Under the pieces are notes generated by a model. It saw only the letters and a program-made list of their open reading frames with translations. It made no database searches and had not been told where the DNA came from. A stretch of 64,000 nucleotides of DNA from Metabacillus niabensis (lineage in GTDB: Bacteria; Bacillota; Bacilli; Bacillales; Bacillaceae): assembly GCF_020524345.1 (NCBI RefSeq), contig NZ_JAIVLH010000001.1, positions 62,001 through 126,000 on the forward strand. Direction: 5' to 3'. This document shows positions 49,265 to 59,536 of this stretch, one piece after another (position 1 is the stretch's first letter; each line of letters starts with the position of its first letter). A program made the position numbers and the translations under genes.

Positions 49265-50557
49265 ATGTTTACATTGTTAACGGTTATGATCTTTCTTATC
49301 ACATATATAGTCATTATGACGGAGAAGATTGATCGGGCACTAGCAGCCGGCTTAGGTGGAATTGCTATGCTTATTGTAGGAATTTATGATGTTAACAAGG
49401 CATTTGTTACGTATATCGATTGGAATACAATCGCTTTATTATTTGCGATGATGCTCATTGTTATCGTTACAAGTCAGACAGGTGTGTTTGAATTCTTAGC
49501 AATTATCATGGCTAAGATGGTTAAAGGAAGACCTATTCCATTACTAATAGTTATTTCAACTCTAACTGCAATTGGGTCAGCATTCTTAGCCAATGTTACA
49601 ATGGTATTATTGCTTGTGCCAATCATCCTAACAATTGTAAGAATGATTCATATACCTGCCATCCCTTATTTAATTTCCATTATCATTGCTTCAAATATTG
49701 GGGGGACAGCTACTTTAATTGGAGATCCTCCAAATATTATGATTGGTCAGGCAGTTGAGCATTTAACATTTAATGCGTTTCTAATTCACTTAAGCCCTAT
49801 AGTTCTACTCATTTTTTTCGTGATACTTGGTTATTTAATTTTTGTTTATCGGGATAAATTAAAGGCGGATCATATTGATCAGAAAAAGTTAACTTCCATT
49901 AGAGCCAGGGATTATTTAAAGGTAACACCTGCACTGCCTAAGTCAGTTTCTGTTTTGATCATGACGATAATAGGTTTTATGTTAAACCCACTTCTTCATA
50001 TTGATTTAACAAGTATTGCATTAGCAGGGGCTTTGTTATTGTTATTATTAACACATGATGAATATAAGCCAGATGAGGTATTTAAGCAGGTAGAATGGGG
50101 AACATTATTTTTCTTTATCGGCCTTTTTATGTTAATAGGAGGGCTTGAAGAGGTTGGAATTATAGATGAGCTTGCCAGAGGCTTAGTTTTTTATACAGAG
50201 GGTGATTTACCTAAAACGTCTATGCTAATTCTTTGGATGACAGGTGTCCTATCAGGATTTGTGGATAATATCCCTTTTGTTGCGGCAATGATACCAGTGA
50301 TTCTTGAATTCAAAGATTATGGAATGACAAACCTTGACCCATTATGGTGGTCCTTAGCATTAGGAGCATGTTTGGGAGGTAACGGTACATTGTTGGGAGC
50401 AAGTTCAAATCTGGTTGTAGCAGGTTTAGCTGCTAAGGAAAAGGAGGATATTAAATTTATTGAATTCTTAAAAGTTGGCTTTCCAATTGTCATTATCTCA
50501 CTCGGAATATCCTCCGTCTATGTTTATTTTCGTTACTTAATTCACTTTGCAGTATAA
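49265..50557 (+). CDS. ArsB/NhaD-family ion transporter
   Basis: 430-residue polytopic membrane protein with 11-12 hydrophobic segments. It contains the ion-transporter motifs FLANVTMVLLLVPI near 120 and its inverted-repeat counterpart FVDNIPFVAAMIPV near 345, and the signature IGDPPNIMIG near 160. These fit the ArsB/NhaD branch of the IT superfamily; arsenite or Na+/H+ specificity cannot be told from sequence by eye, and no arsR/arsC neighbour supports arsenic. GGGGGGAGTAGG precedes the ATG. Not part of the B. subtilis gene order here. Confidence 0.88.
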   Translation: MFTLLTVMIFLITYIVIMTEKIDRALAAGLGGIAMLIVGIYDVNKAFVTYIDWNTIALLFAMMLIVIVTSQTGVFEFLAIIMAKMVKGRPIPLLIVISTLTAIGSAFLANVTMVLLLVPIILTIVRMIHIPAIPYLISIIIASNIGGTATLIGDPPNIMIGQAVEHLTFNAFLIHLSPIVLLIFFVILGYLIFVYRDKLKADHIDQKKLTSIRARDYLKVTPALPKSVSVLIMTIIGFMLNPLLHIDLTSIALAGALLLLLLTHDEYKPDEVFKQVEWGTLFFFIGLFMLIGGLEEVGIIDELARGLVFYTEGDLPKTSMLILWMTGVLSGFVDNIPFVAAMIPVILEFKDYGMTNLDPLWWSLALGACLGGNGTLLGASSNLVVAGLAAKEKEDIKFIEFLKVGFPIVIISLGISSVYVYFRYLIHFAV

Positions 50558-50637
50558 AGTGAATTCTTTACATAAAACATAGCATATCGTTCAAAATAAG
50601 TAAAAAGGTATGAGGGAGGAAAGGAGAACAACATATA

Positions 50638-51297
50638 GTGGAATATTATTTAACGATCTTAATTCGGACCCTGTTTCTATATTTTCTCATTGTTTTTATT
50701 TTTAGGGTAATGGGAAAAAGAGAAATAGGTGAATTGAGCATCTTGGATCTTGTCGTTTTTATTATGATCGCGGAAATGGCTGTAACGGCCATTGAGGACC
50801 CTAAGGATCCACTCGTACATACTGTCATTCCTATGCTTATCTTAATGATCATTCAAATCTCCTTGGCCTATATCTCCTTGAAGAATCAAAAAATTAGACA
50901 TTTATTAGATGGGAAGCCGACGATTATCATTAACCAGGGAAAAGTTGATGAGCATGCCATGAGGACACAACGATATAATTTCGATGATTTAATGACTCAG
51001 CTTCGGGACAAAGATATTAATAATGTAGCGGATGTTGAGTTTGCCATTCTTGAACCTTCTGGAAAACTATCAGTTATAGAAAAACAAAATAAGGGTAAAA
51101 AACAGACGGAAATACAATTGCCGCTCATAGTTGATGGTATCATTCAGGAGAGAAATTTGGATATCATTCAAAAAAACAACTTATGGTTAAGACAGCAGCT
51201 TAAAAAACTAGGTTATAAAGAAATGAAACAAATTTCTCTATGTACGTTTGGGAATGGAGTATTTTATATAGATTTAAAGGATGAAGATAACAATTAA
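50638..51297 (+). CDS. yrbG: DUF421/YetF-type membrane protein YrbG
   Basis: 219 residues. An N-terminal half with three membrane helices containing the family motif [20 protein letters not shown] is followed by a soluble DUF421 domain ([20 protein letters not shown], then [17 protein letters not shown]). B. subtilis YrbG has the same length and sits beside spoVB. GTG 50638 has GGAAAGGAG upstream. The role is not firmly known; relatives affect spore and membrane properties. Confidence 0.88.
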   Translation: MEYYLTILIRTLFLYFLIVFIFRVMGKREIGELSILDLVVFIMIAEMAVTAIEDPKDPLVHTVIPMLILMIIQISLAYISLKNQKIRHLLDGKPTIIINQGKVDEHAMRTQRYNFDDLMTQLRDKDINNVADVEFAILEPSGKLSVIEKQNKGKKQTEIQLPLIVDGIIQERNLDIIQKNNLWLRQQLKKLGYKEMKQISLCTFGNGVFYIDLKDEDNN

Positions 51298-51336
51298 AAA
51301 AGAGAAGCTGAACACAACAGCTTCTCTTTTATTTTT
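51297..51336. terminator. Bidirectional terminator between yrbG and spoVB
   Basis: AAAAGAGAAGCTG pairs perfectly with CAGCTTCTCTTTT around AACACAA, giving U-runs on both strands. Confidence 0.92.
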
Positions 51337-51340
51337 TATC

Positions 51341-52912
51341 TTATTTAACAGGAATAAGTCTTGAAAGATAAGAACCAACAAAGGGTATCCGTTTTACTTC
51401 ATCTTTTTCAACTAATTTAAAGACCAGAAGGAGTAAACAGTAAACGACCGTTGTGATACTCAAACTAGTAAGTAACCTAAAGATAAGAGGAGTTGTTTCG
51501 AATATGTACTCATAGGCAAAGAATCCAGCTAATCCTGCAAGTACCATTGTTACACCACTCTTTACATACTCCCTAACATGTATTGTGAATGGCACAACCT
51601 TTATGACAGTCGCTAAGTGCAGTAAGGTTACAAGCATTATTCCGATAACAATAGCGAGTGCAGCCCCCATGATTCCAAGAGATGGACGTGTGGCAAGGAC
51701 AAAGATGAGAGCTGTTTTAACAACTGAGCCAATTAAACTATTGATCATAGCAGCCTTTGCCAAATCCAAGGCTTGTAAAACCGCCTGCAAAGGACCTTGA
51801 AAGTAATGAAAAATAAAGAAAGGAGCCATTACCTGAACAAATATAGCTGATTTATTCGTTCCGTACATAACAGTCATTAACGGATCAGAAAATACGTATA
51901 AAATAACACACGCTAATCCTCCGCTAATAAGGGATAAGCGTAGAGCTTGTTGTAATCGGTGTTCAACTGTTTTTAATTGATTGTTCGCCATTGCTTCACT
52001 AATAGCAGGAACTAATGAGGTTGATAACGAAAAGGTAATAAATGATGGAAGCATAAGTAAAGGTATGGCATATCCGGTGAGTGCACCGTATTGTTTTGTT
52101 GCGGCGGCCGTTGCGACACCTGCGATATATAAGCTATTTGCAACTACGATTGGCTCAAAAAACCAGGAAATATTACCGATGAATTTACTTCCTGTTGTGG
52201 GAAGGGCGATGTTCATTAATTGATTCAATGTTTCTTTCCCATTTTTTACTGAATTGAAAAATTTTCTGCGAATTTTCATTTTCTTTTTCATTTTAAACAT
52301 TGTCACTAAGTATAAAAGGGAAGCCAATTCACCAATAACAGCTGAAATCATTGCACCTGCAGCTGCGTATTCAATACCGTAAGGCAGGAAAGCACTAGTA
52401 CAAACTGCAACAAGAGAAATTCGGACAATTTGTTCTAATACTTGAGAAATAGCAGCTGGACGCATATTTTGTTTGCCTTGAAAATATCCGCGAATAACCG
52501 ATGAAATGGCGACAATTGGTACAACTGGAGCAATGGCCAAAAGCGGCCAATAGGTACGGTGATCTGTAAAGACGTGCTGAGATAAATAAGGTGCAAGTAA
52601 AATCATGGCTGGCGTAAAGATGAGACTTAATGTGCAGGTGACAGAGAGTGAGACAACCAGTATTTTTTTTATTCTCCGATGATCACCCTGTGCTTCCGCT
52701 TCTGCAACAAGTTTTGAAATCGCAACAGGTAATCCAAGTTGAGTAATTGTAATGACCAGCACCAGGGTAGGAACTGCCATATTGTATAGGCCTACTCCTT
52801 CTTCACCAATAAAACGAGCAACAACAATCCGATTAATAAAACCTAGGACACGAGTAATAAACCCTGCTAGAATTAAAATAAGCGTTCCTTTTAGAAACGT
52901 CTGCTTTGACAT
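51341..52912 (-). CDS. spoVB: Stage V sporulation protein B
   Basis: MurJ/MATE-like (polysaccharide transporter) membrane protein needed for spore cortex synthesis, probably as a lipid II flippase in the mother cell. 523 residues, about 14 membrane segments. The N-terminal LKGTLILILAGFITRVLGFI and EEGVGLYNMAVP are typical of SpoVB. GGGAGAAAA precedes the ATG on the minus strand. Convergent with yrbG and divergent from comN. Confidence 0.95.
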   Translation of the reverse strand: MSKQTFLKGTLILILAGFITRVLGFINRIVVARFIGEEGVGLYNMAVPTLVLVITITQLGLPVAISKLVAEAEAQGDHRRIKKILVVSLSVTCTLSLIFTPAMILLAPYLSQHVFTDHRTYWPLLAIAPVVPIVAISSVIRGYFQGKQNMRPAAISQVLEQIVRISLVAVCTSAFLPYGIEYAAAGAMISAVIGELASLLYLVTMFKMKKKMKIRRKFFNSVKNGKETLNQLMNIALPTTGSKFIGNISWFFEPIVVANSLYIAGVATAAATKQYGALTGYAIPLLMLPSFITFSLSTSLVPAISEAMANNQLKTVEHRLQQALRLSLISGGLACVILYVFSDPLMTVMYGTNKSAIFVQVMAPFFIFHYFQGPLQAVLQALDLAKAAMINSLIGSVVKTALIFVLATRPSLGIMGAALAIVIGIMLVTLLHLATVIKVVPFTIHVREYVKSGVTMVLAGLAGFFAYEYIFETTPLIFRLLTSLSITTVVYCLLLLVFKLVEKDEVKRIPFVGSYLSRLIPVK

Positions 52913-53054
52913 TTTTCTCCCTGCCTTCTCAAATAACGTGGAATCATATACAATTACTATATGCGAGCCAATAGGCCAAGCATGACAAGTTCTAAGCAGA
53001 TTGTGAATTGTTGAAATATAAGAAAATGAAATCGACTCGACTAAAAGGAGTGGT

Positions 53055-53351
53055 ATGATGAATAAGCAGCCGTTTGATGAATATCGGGATCATGTAAGGC
53101 CGGCAATTAAAAGTAAACTAGAAGAATTTATTTTACTTGGTTATGAGGATGTAACAGAAGAAAGGCTATGGACATACTTAAAAACGAAGAAGTGGAAAAA
53201 AACACCTGAACTATATGTACATGAAGTTGTACGGGATGTGCTTGCTCTTAAAGTGGGTGAATTTATGAATTTTGCGACGGTTGAATCTTTCAAAGGAGGC
53301 AACTGGTTTGAAAGTGAGGAAGGACAGGATCTCCTAAAAGGTCTTATTTAG
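53055..53351 (+). CDS. comN: ComN post-transcriptional regulator
   Basis: 98 residues, the B. subtilis ComN (YrzD) length, starting MMNKQPFDEYRDHVRPAI. Soluble and mainly helical; KTKKWKKTPELYVHEVVRDVL is replaced here by its core KKWKKTPELYVHEVV (about 51-65). In B. subtilis ComN promotes localised accumulation of comE mRNA for competence. ATG 53055 or 53058 both fit AAAAGGAG. Confidence 0.9.
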   Translation: MMNKQPFDEYRDHVRPAIKSKLEEFILLGYEDVTEERLWTYLKTKKWKKTPELYVHEVVRDVLALKVGEFMNFATVESFKGGNWFESEEGQDLLKGLI

Positions 53352-53352
53352 T

Positions 53353-53382
53353 TTGCTTCAGCTTTATTTACTATCGTATAAT
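53353..53382 (+). promoter_or_regulatory. Putative SigA promoter of secDF
   Basis: TTGCTT (53353-53358), 18-nt spacer, TATAAT (53377-53382), about 85 nt before secDF. Confidence 0.5.
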
Positions 53383-53468
53383 TTTTATTGGGAAATGTTG
53401 ACGTTAGATACATAAAATAAGCATGCCTCCCAAATAGTTCATTTGTTAGAGATTAAGGAGGATACATA

Positions 53469-55712
53469 ATGGTAAAGCGTGGACGCATCGTTGCGTTTTT
53501 TCTTCTTGTCCTTGTTGTGGGAAGCTTAATAGGTTTTAACACAAATAAGGCAACAAGTAACATCATACTAGGGTTGGATTTGCAGGGTGGATTTGAGATT
53601 CTCTATGAGGTTTCACCGGCAAATGAAGGTGACAAAATAACAAGAGATGTATTAGTCAGTACAGTAAATGCACTTCAAAAAAGAGCAAACGTACTGGGAG
53701 TTAGTGAACCGAACATCCAAATCGAAGGTGATGACCGGATTCGGGTTCAATTAGCTGGAGTGAACGACCAAAGTAAAGCAAGGGAAATCCTCTCGACACA
53801 AGCTGAATTAACATTTAGAGATTATGAAGATAAAGAAATGTTAAATGGTTCTGACTTGGTTGAAGGTGGAGCGAAGCAATCATTCGATGAGCAGGGAAAA
53901 CCGAATGTTGCGATAAAATTAAAAGATGCATCTAAATTTAAAGAGGTCACACAGGAGATTGTTGGAAATGCACCTTATAATCAGCTTGTCATCTGGCTTG
54001 ATTATGCAGAAGGTGATTCTTTCCAAGCAGAAGTTAGTAAAGAAAAGCCGAAGTTTATATCTGCACCAAACGTTGATCAGGTTTTTAATCAAACAGATGT
54101 TACAATTACAGGAGACTTTACAATTCAGGAAGCACAGGATTTGGCAAACCTTCTAAATGCAGGTTCTCTTCCAGTGAAACTAACTGAACTTTACTCTACA
54201 TCTGTCGGAGCTCAATTTGGTGAACAAGCTCTGGATAGTACGGTTTTAGCTGGTATAGTTGGTATCGCAATTATTTTCTTGTTTATGCTTATATTCTACC
54301 GCTTACCTGGATTAATTGCTGTTATAACATTATCAACATATATTTATTTAATTCTTCAAGTATTTGATTGGATGAACGGTGTATTAACACTTCCTGGGAT
54401 AGCAGCATTAATACTTGGTGTCGGGATGGCTGTAGATGCCAACATTATTACATACGAGCGAATCAAAGAAGAATTAAAATTGGGCCGCTCGGTTCGTTCA
54501 GCATTTAAAGCAGGGTCAAGACGTTCCTTTGCAACAATCTTTGATGCAAATATTACAACAATTTTAGCTGGAGGAGTTTTATTTTTCTTTGGGACAAGCT
54601 CTGTAAAAGGATTTGCTACAATGCTGATCCTGAGTATTATTGTCAGCTTTATCACAGCTGTGTTCCTATCCAGAATTCTATTGACATTATTAGTTGAAAG
54701 TCGATGGCTCGATAAGAAAAAAAGTTACTTTGGTGTGAAAAAGGATGAGATTCTTAGTATCGAAGAAACTGACGATGATACAATTGCACCAACGAAGTTT
54801 GATCATGTGGATTTCTTAAAACACCGTAAAAAATTCTTTATGCTTTCGACATTACTTGTTGTTGCAGGTGTTATTGTTATTTTAGTATTTAAATTAAATG
54901 TAGGAATTGATTTTGCAAGTGGAACACGAATCGAGGTATTAGCGGATAAGAGCTTAACAGCAGAGGAAATTGAGAGTGAAATGAGTAAGCTGGATCTCGA
55001 AGTCGATGATGTTGTCCTTGCAGGAGAAAACAAAGAGGTTGGGGTTGCACGCTTTATAGGTGTACTTGAACCGCAAAAAATTGCTGAAGTAAAAAGCCAT
55101 TTCAATGAATTATATGGTTCTGAACCAAATGTAAGTACGGTTTCCCCGACGGTAGGTAAAGAACTTGCAAGGAATGCGATGTATGGAGTGTTAATTGCTT
55201 CCATTGGGATTATTATTTATGTATCTATTCGCTTTGAATTCTATATGGCGCTGGCATCAATTATTGCCTTGTTACATGACGCGTTTTTCATCATTGCTTT
55301 TTTTAGTATCACTAGATTAGAAGTAGATATTACATTTATTGCAGCCGTGTTGACAATTGTCGGGTATTCAATAAATGATACGATCGTTACCTTTGACAGA
55401 ATCCGGGAATTAAATAAAAAGAAAAAAGCTAAAACGATTGAGGATTTACAGTTTATCGTAAATAGAAGTCTACAACAGACCTTTACCCGTTCAATTAATA
55501 CTGTGTTAACAGTTGTTATAGCTGTCGCAGCCCTGTTGGTTTTTGGTAGCTCATCTATTACGAATTTCTCAATTGCATTACTGGTTGGCTTAGTTGCCGG
55601 TACCTATTCTTCTCTATTTATTGCAGCTCAATTATGGTTGATTTGGAAAGGTAAGCAAATAACTAGAAAGAAAGAAACAGCTTCTCACGTAAGTGATGAA
55701 CCACAGGTATAA
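53469..55712 (+). CDS. secDF: Fused protein-export protein SecDF
   Basis: 747 residues: SecD and SecF joined in one chain, as in Bacillus. Uses the proton gradient to help the late steps of Sec export. SecD half: GLDLQGGFEILYEV near 35, periplasmic-type P1 domain, then six helices with LGVGMAVDANIITYERIKEE (near 320). SecF half from about 450: LNVGIDFASGTRIEV and IVGYSINDTIVTFDRIRE, each with the conserved membrane aspartate. AAGGAGGATACATA precedes the ATG. Confidence 0.97.
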   Translation: MVKRGRIVAFFLLVLVVGSLIGFNTNKATSNIILGLDLQGGFEILYEVSPANEGDKITRDVLVSTVNALQKRANVLGVSEPNIQIEGDDRIRVQLAGVNDQSKAREILSTQAELTFRDYEDKEMLNGSDLVEGGAKQSFDEQGKPNVAIKLKDASKFKEVTQEIVGNAPYNQLVIWLDYAEGDSFQAEVSKEKPKFISAPNVDQVFNQTDVTITGDFTIQEAQDLANLLNAGSLPVKLTELYSTSVGAQFGEQALDSTVLAGIVGIAIIFLFMLIFYRLPGLIAVITLSTYIYLILQVFDWMNGVLTLPGIAALILGVGMAVDANIITYERIKEELKLGRSVRSAFKAGSRRSFATIFDANITTILAGGVLFFFGTSSVKGFATMLILSIIVSFITAVFLSRILLTLLVESRWLDKKKSYFGVKKDEILSIEETDDDTIAPTKFDHVDFLKHRKKFFMLSTLLVVAGVIVILVFKLNVGIDFASGTRIEVLADKSLTAEEIESEMSKLDLEVDDVVLAGENKEVGVARFIGVLEPQKIAEVKSHFNELYGSEPNVSTVSPTVGKELARNAMYGVLIASIGIIIYVSIRFEFYMALASIIALLHDAFFIIAFFSITRLEVDITFIAAVLTIVGYSINDTIVTFDRIRELNKKKKAKTIEDLQFIVNRSLQQTFTRSINTVLTVVIAVAALLVFGSSSITNFSIALLVGLVAGTYSSLFIAAQLWLIWKGKQITRKKETASHVSDEPQV

Positions 55713-55820
55713 CTGACTGTATAAAGGATCAACTCACACTTTTTGTTACTATGCCATGAGAATGGGGTAATAATAAATAGAGATGGGTTGATTCTTATTT
55801 ATTTTGTGTTTTAGTTTGTC

Positions 55821-55849
55821 ACACTATTTGATTTGGAGCAAAATAGTGT
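55821..55849. repeat. Inverted repeat upstream of yrvD
   Basis: ACACTATTT (55821-55829) and AAATAGTGT (55841-55849) form a perfect 9-bp inverted repeat with an 11-nt centre. No U-run follows. It may be an operator or a leader hairpin of the next gene. Confidence 0.6.
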
Positions 55850-55895
55850 ACTAAAAGCCCTTCAAATTATACTTAACTTAAAAGGAGGGAAGCCG

Positions 55896-56216
55896 ATGAA
55901 ACGTCAGTGGAGTATAATCCTGGCTATTATCTTTGCCTTAATTATTGCGATTTTTGCAGTCATAAATGTGGAAACTGTAGAGGTGGATTATTTATTTGGG
56001 AAAGCTGAGTGGCCGCTGATTCTAATTATTTTGGGCTCAGTATTTATGGGCGGTTTTATGATAGCCTCTACAGGAGTTGTTAGAATCCTTACACTCAATC
56101 GAAAATTAAAGGCATTAGAAAAAGAAAACATAAGGTTAAAAGAAGAAATGAAAACTTTAACAGAAAAAGATCAAGCTGTTCAAAATGATCATCGCTTACA
56201 AACAGATCAATCATAA
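55896..56216 (+). CDS. yrvD: LapA-domain membrane protein YrvD
   Basis: ATG 55896 is set by AAAGGAGGGA just upstream; the longer frame from 55833 lacks a ribosome site. 106 residues: two membrane helices (WSIILAIIFALIIAIFAVIN and PLILIILGSVFMGGFMIAST) and a cytoplasmic coiled coil (LNRKLKALEKENIRLKEEMK). This is the LapA/DUF1049 layout. B. subtilis has yrvD at this place before recJ. The function in bacilli is unknown. Confidence 0.88.
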   Translation: MKRQWSIILAIIFALIIAIFAVINVETVEVDYLFGKAEWPLILIILGSVFMGGFMIASTGVVRILTLNRKLKALEKENIRLKEEMKTLTEKDQAVQNDHRLQTDQS

Positions 56217-56249
56217 ACACTAACATCATACAATGGAAGAATCCTTAAA

Positions 56250-56278
56250 TTGAAACCCCTTGACCACTCTTGTATAAT
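56250..56278 (+). promoter_or_regulatory. Putative SigA promoter of recJ-apt
   Basis: TTGAAA (56250-56255), 17-nt spacer, TATAAT (56273-56278). Only 22 nt separate the -10 from the recJ start codon, so the leader would be short. Confidence 0.65.
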
Positions 56279-56300
56279 GAGAAGGTTGAGGGGTGAAACT

Positions 56301-58655
56301 ATGTTAAAGGCAAATACAAGGTGGATGATTCAATCATCTGATGAAACCTTCATTCAAAATTTAAGAGAGAATTTATCGGTGACACCGCTGGTAGCTTCTT
56401 TACTAGTAAATAGAGGAATTAACTCTGTCGAAGCTGCGAAGGAATTTTTAGATACGGACTCACAAACTTTTCATGATCCATTTCTCTTAAAAGATATGGA
56501 CAAAGCTGTACAACGTATTCAAAAGGCAATTCATAATAATGAACATATATTGGTTTATGGTGATTATGATGCAGATGGTGTAAGTAGTACGACTGTTTTA
56601 TTAACGACATTACAAAAATTAGGTGCTAAAGCAGATTTTTATATACCCAATCGATTTTCGGAAGGATATGGACCAAATGAGGCAGCATTTAGATTAGCTC
56701 ATGAACGGGGCTTTTCACTAATTATTACGGTTGATACCGGTATTGCTGCAGTTCATGAAGCAGAAGTTGCGAAGGGTTTAGGTGTGGATTTAATTATCAC
56801 TGACCACCATGAACCAGGTCCAGTTTTACCTGATGCACTAGCAATCATACATCCTAAACAGCCGGAATGCACGTATCCATTTAAGGAATTGGCTGGTGTA
56901 GGTGTAGCATTTAAATTAAGCCATGCACTGTTGGGGGAAGTTCCAACAGATCTATTAGAGGTTGCGGCAATTGGCACAATTGCCGATTTAGTTGCTCTGC
57001 ATGGAGAAAATAGATTAATAGCAAAACGTGGTATAAACCAATTAAAAACTACAAATCGGATCGGGTTAAAAGCTCTGTTAAAAATTGCTAATGTAAAGCT
57101 GCAAGAAATAAATGAAGATACAATTGGTTTTGCTCTTGGTCCCAGAATTAACGCTGTTGGAAGATTACAATCTGCAGATCCAGCTGTCGACTTACTTCTT
57201 TCTGATAATGAAGAAGAAGCTATGATGATCGCTGAAGAAATAGATTTACGTAATAAAGAAAGACAAAAACTAGTGAACACAATGACTGAGGAAGCTATTC
57301 AAGAGGTTAATACACGCTTTCCAATTGAGCAAAATCCTGTCCTTGTTATTGCCAAAGAAGGCTGGAATCCAGGTGTTGTCGGGATTGTAGCTTCAAGATT
57401 AGTCGATCGTTTTTATAGACCGACAATTGTTTTAAGTATCGACAAAGAAAAGGGGATCGCAAAGGGATCAGCACGAAGTATCGTAGGCTTTGATTTGTTT
57501 GAAAATTTATCAACATGCCGTGATATTTTACCTCATTTTGGCGGTCATCCTATGGCTGCGGGTATGACATTACAACTTGAAGATGTAAATGAGCTTCGTG
57601 AAAGACTGGTAGAAAAAGCACAGATGATTTTGACAGAAGATGATTTTATTCCTGTTACACGAGTTGATGTTAGCTGTAAGCTAGAGGATATAACTGTTAA
57701 GTCTATAGAAGAGATGCAGCAGTTATCACCGTTTGGTATGAATAATCCAAAACCGATTATTCATTTGGAAGATATGACATTGGCTAATGTCCGTAAAATA
57801 GGGGCAGAGCAAAATCATTTAAAGATCGTCTTTTCACAAGAAGAACAGCAACTCGATTGTGTTGGCTTCGGTATGGGGTATATTCATGACGAGCTCTCAC
57901 CTGCTGTTGCTGTATCTGCTATTGGAGAGCTTACAATAAATGAATGGAATAACTTGAGAAAACCGCAAATTATGCTGAAGGATTTAAAAGTAAATCAATG
58001 GCAGCTGTTTGACTTTCGCGGTTCCAGAAATGTTGATCATCTCATAAGCTTATTTTCATCCAATGAAGCTGGGCAGATTATTACATTTCAGTCAAAAACA
58101 TATGAAGAATTAGCGCAAAGAGGACTGGATCATAAAGCACGTCGAGTACAATCTGATGAAGAGGCAAAAAATCTTGATGCCCGTGACAAACATCTTCTTT
58201 TACTTGACATTCCTTCTTCAATCGAATTATTGGACGGGCTTTTTTCAAAAGGTAAACCTGCAAGAATTTATTCTGTGTTTCAACAAGAAGCGGATCATTT
58301 TTTTTCGACAATACCGACAAGGGATCATTTTAAATGGTACTATGGTTTCCTGCGAAAGCAAGGCTCCTTTAAGCTTCGTGAACAAGGTGAGCTTCTGGCG
58401 AAACACAAAGGCTGGACAAAAGAAACAATAGAATTTATGTCACAGGTGTTTTTTGAGCTAGAATTTGTTACAATAGAAAATGGTGTTATTTCGACAAATT
58501 CCACATCTCAAAAAAGAGATTTAAGTGAATCGAAAACGTATACCCAAAAGCAAAACCAAATTGAACTAGAAAAAACGTTATTATATACATCTTACATGCA
58601 GCTTAAGCAGTGGTTTGAACAAAGGTTTCCATTAGATGCGCCTGTAGGTGTATAA
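56301..58655 (+). CDS. recJ: Single-stranded-DNA-specific exonuclease RecJ
   Basis: 5'-3' exonuclease in recombination and repair. ATG 56301 with GAGGGGTGA upstream; 784 residues, B. subtilis length. DHH phosphoesterase motifs: DYDADG at 88-93 (motif I), DTGIAAV near 147, DHH at 168-170, then the DHHA1 domain with [12 protein letters not shown] near 415 and an OB-fold. The C-terminal third is the Firmicute-specific extension. A frame reaching upstream to 56250 would overlap the promoter and is rejected. Confidence 0.96.
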   Translation: MLKANTRWMIQSSDETFIQNLRENLSVTPLVASLLVNRGINSVEAAKEFLDTDSQTFHDPFLLKDMDKAVQRIQKAIHNNEHILVYGDYDADGVSSTTVLLTTLQKLGAKADFYIPNRFSEGYGPNEAAFRLAHERGFSLIITVDTGIAAVHEAEVAKGLGVDLIITDHHEPGPVLPDALAIIHPKQPECTYPFKELAGVGVAFKLSHALLGEVPTDLLEVAAIGTIADLVALHGENRLIAKRGINQLKTTNRIGLKALLKIANVKLQEINEDTIGFALGPRINAVGRLQSADPAVDLLLSDNEEEAMMIAEEIDLRNKERQKLVNTMTEEAIQEVNTRFPIEQNPVLVIAKEGWNPGVVGIVASRLVDRFYRPTIVLSIDKEKGIAKGSARSIVGFDLFENLSTCRDILPHFGGHPMAAGMTLQLEDVNELRERLVEKAQMILTEDDFIPVTRVDVSCKLEDITVKSIEEMQQLSPFGMNNPKPIIHLEDMTLANVRKIGAEQNHLKIVFSQEEQQLDCVGFGMGYIHDELSPAVAVSAIGELTINEWNNLRKPQIMLKDLKVNQWQLFDFRGSRNVDHLISLFSSNEAGQIITFQSKTYEELAQRGLDHKARRVQSDEEAKNLDARDKHLLLLDIPSSIELLDGLFSKGKPARIYSVFQQEADHFFSTIPTRDHFKWYYGFLRKQGSFKLREQGELLAKHKGWTKETIEFMSQVFFELEFVTIENGVISTNSTSQKRDLSESKTYTQKQNQIELEKTLLYTSYMQLKQWFEQRFPLDAPVGV

Positions 58656-58671
58656 GGAGGACAAAGGAAAA

Positions 58672-59184
58672 ATGGATTTAAAGCAATTTGTAACAGTCGT
58701 TCCTGATTATCCGAAACCAGGAATTCAATTTAAAGATATTACAACATTAATGGATAATGGGGATGCGTATCGATATGCGACAGACCAAATTGTGGAATAT
58801 GCTCGTGAAAAAGAGATTGACATCGTTGTTGGTCCAGAGGCGCGTGGCTTTATTATCGGTTGTCCAGTGGCATATTCACTAGGAGTGGGCTTTGCTCCAG
58901 TTCGTAAAGAAGGAAAGTTACCTCGTGAGGTTGTACGTGTTGAGTATGGTCTTGAGTATGGGAAAGATGTCCTTACAATTCATAAAGATGCGATTAAGCC
59001 TGGTCAAAGAGTATTAATCACAGATGATCTATTGGCAACTGGAGGAACAATCGAAGCAACAATCAAGCTTGTGGAAGAATTAGGTGGAGTTGTAGCGGGT
59101 ATTGCTTTCTTAATAGAATTATCATATTTAGATGGCCGTAATTTATTGGATGGCTATGATGTTTTAACATTAATGACATTTTAA
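58672..59184 (+). CDS. apt: Adenine phosphoribosyltransferase
   Basis: Salvages adenine to AMP with PRPP. ATG 58672 gives 170 residues, as in B. subtilis. The motifs [18 protein letters not shown] and the PRPP loop [13 protein letters not shown] are intact. AAGGAGG and AAAGGA lie upstream; 16 nt follow the recJ stop, so the two are probably one operon. Confidence 0.97.
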   Translation: MDLKQFVTVVPDYPKPGIQFKDITTLMDNGDAYRYATDQIVEYAREKEIDIVVGPEARGFIIGCPVAYSLGVGFAPVRKEGKLPREVVRVEYGLEYGKDVLTIHKDAIKPGQRVLITDDLLATGGTIEATIKLVEELGGVVAGIAFLIELSYLDGRNLLDGYDVLTLMTF

Positions 59185-59188
59185 TTAT

Positions 59189-59230
59189 ATGGGGACCCGG
59201 GTTATTTGCTTCTCGGTCCCCATTATTTTT
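59189..59230 (+). terminator. Terminator 1 after apt
   Basis: ATGGGGACC (59189-59197) pairs perfectly with GGTCCCCAT (59215-59223), with a T-run after TA. Confidence 0.85.
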
Positions 59231-59234
59231 AGAG

Positions 59235-59257
59235 GCACTCAAATGGGTGCTTTTTTT
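59235..59257 (+). terminator. Terminator 2 after apt
   Basis: GCACTC pairs with GGGTGC (one G-U) around AAAT, followed by seven T. Confidence 0.8.
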
Positions 59258-59382
59258 GCAAATTGCATATACTATTTCAATTAACTTGACTTATAAAATC
59301 CATTTTACTCCATTTATTAAATGTTTTTTGTGTAAAAGGTCATATACCACTTTCTGGCTAGTGTGAAAAATACTGTTTTCTC

Positions 59383-59411
59383 TTTACATCTCGTGTTTTT
59401 TTATTGATAAT
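59383..59411 (+). promoter_or_regulatory. Putative SigA promoter of relA
   Basis: TTTACA (59383-59388), 17-nt spacer, GATAAT (59406-59411). Both halves are 5 of 6. The leader would be about 118 nt and contain the palindrome at 59442-59458. Confidence 0.65.
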
Positions 59412-59441
59412 AGTTACAATATAGTGAAATTTCTAATCGAT

Positions 59442-59458
59442 ATAACGAACTTCGTTAT
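59442..59458. repeat. Perfect 17-base palindrome in the relA leader
   Basis: ATAACGAA, centre C, TTCGTTAT. As RNA it can form a small 6-bp hairpin; TCGGTTTTTATG follows, so a weak attenuator is possible, as is a repressor site just downstream of the start point. Confidence 0.65.
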
Positions 59459-59536
59459 TCGGTTTTTATGACAATATATAAACAGCAAGAAGGAAAAAGA
59501 TTTGTAATCAAAGTTTCAATATAAAAAGGTGATTTC

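Larger units (their letters stand above)
59185..59536 (+). other. apt-relA intergenic region
   Basis: Holds two tandem terminators, a relA promoter and a 17-base perfect palindrome in the relA leader. The stretch 59258-59382 is AT-rich without visible features. Confidence 0.55.

Noticed and set aside
59442-59458. LexA box in the relA leader palindrome
   Set aside because: It contains CGAAC but the half-sites are three bases apart, not four, so the GAAC-N4-GTTC pattern is not met.
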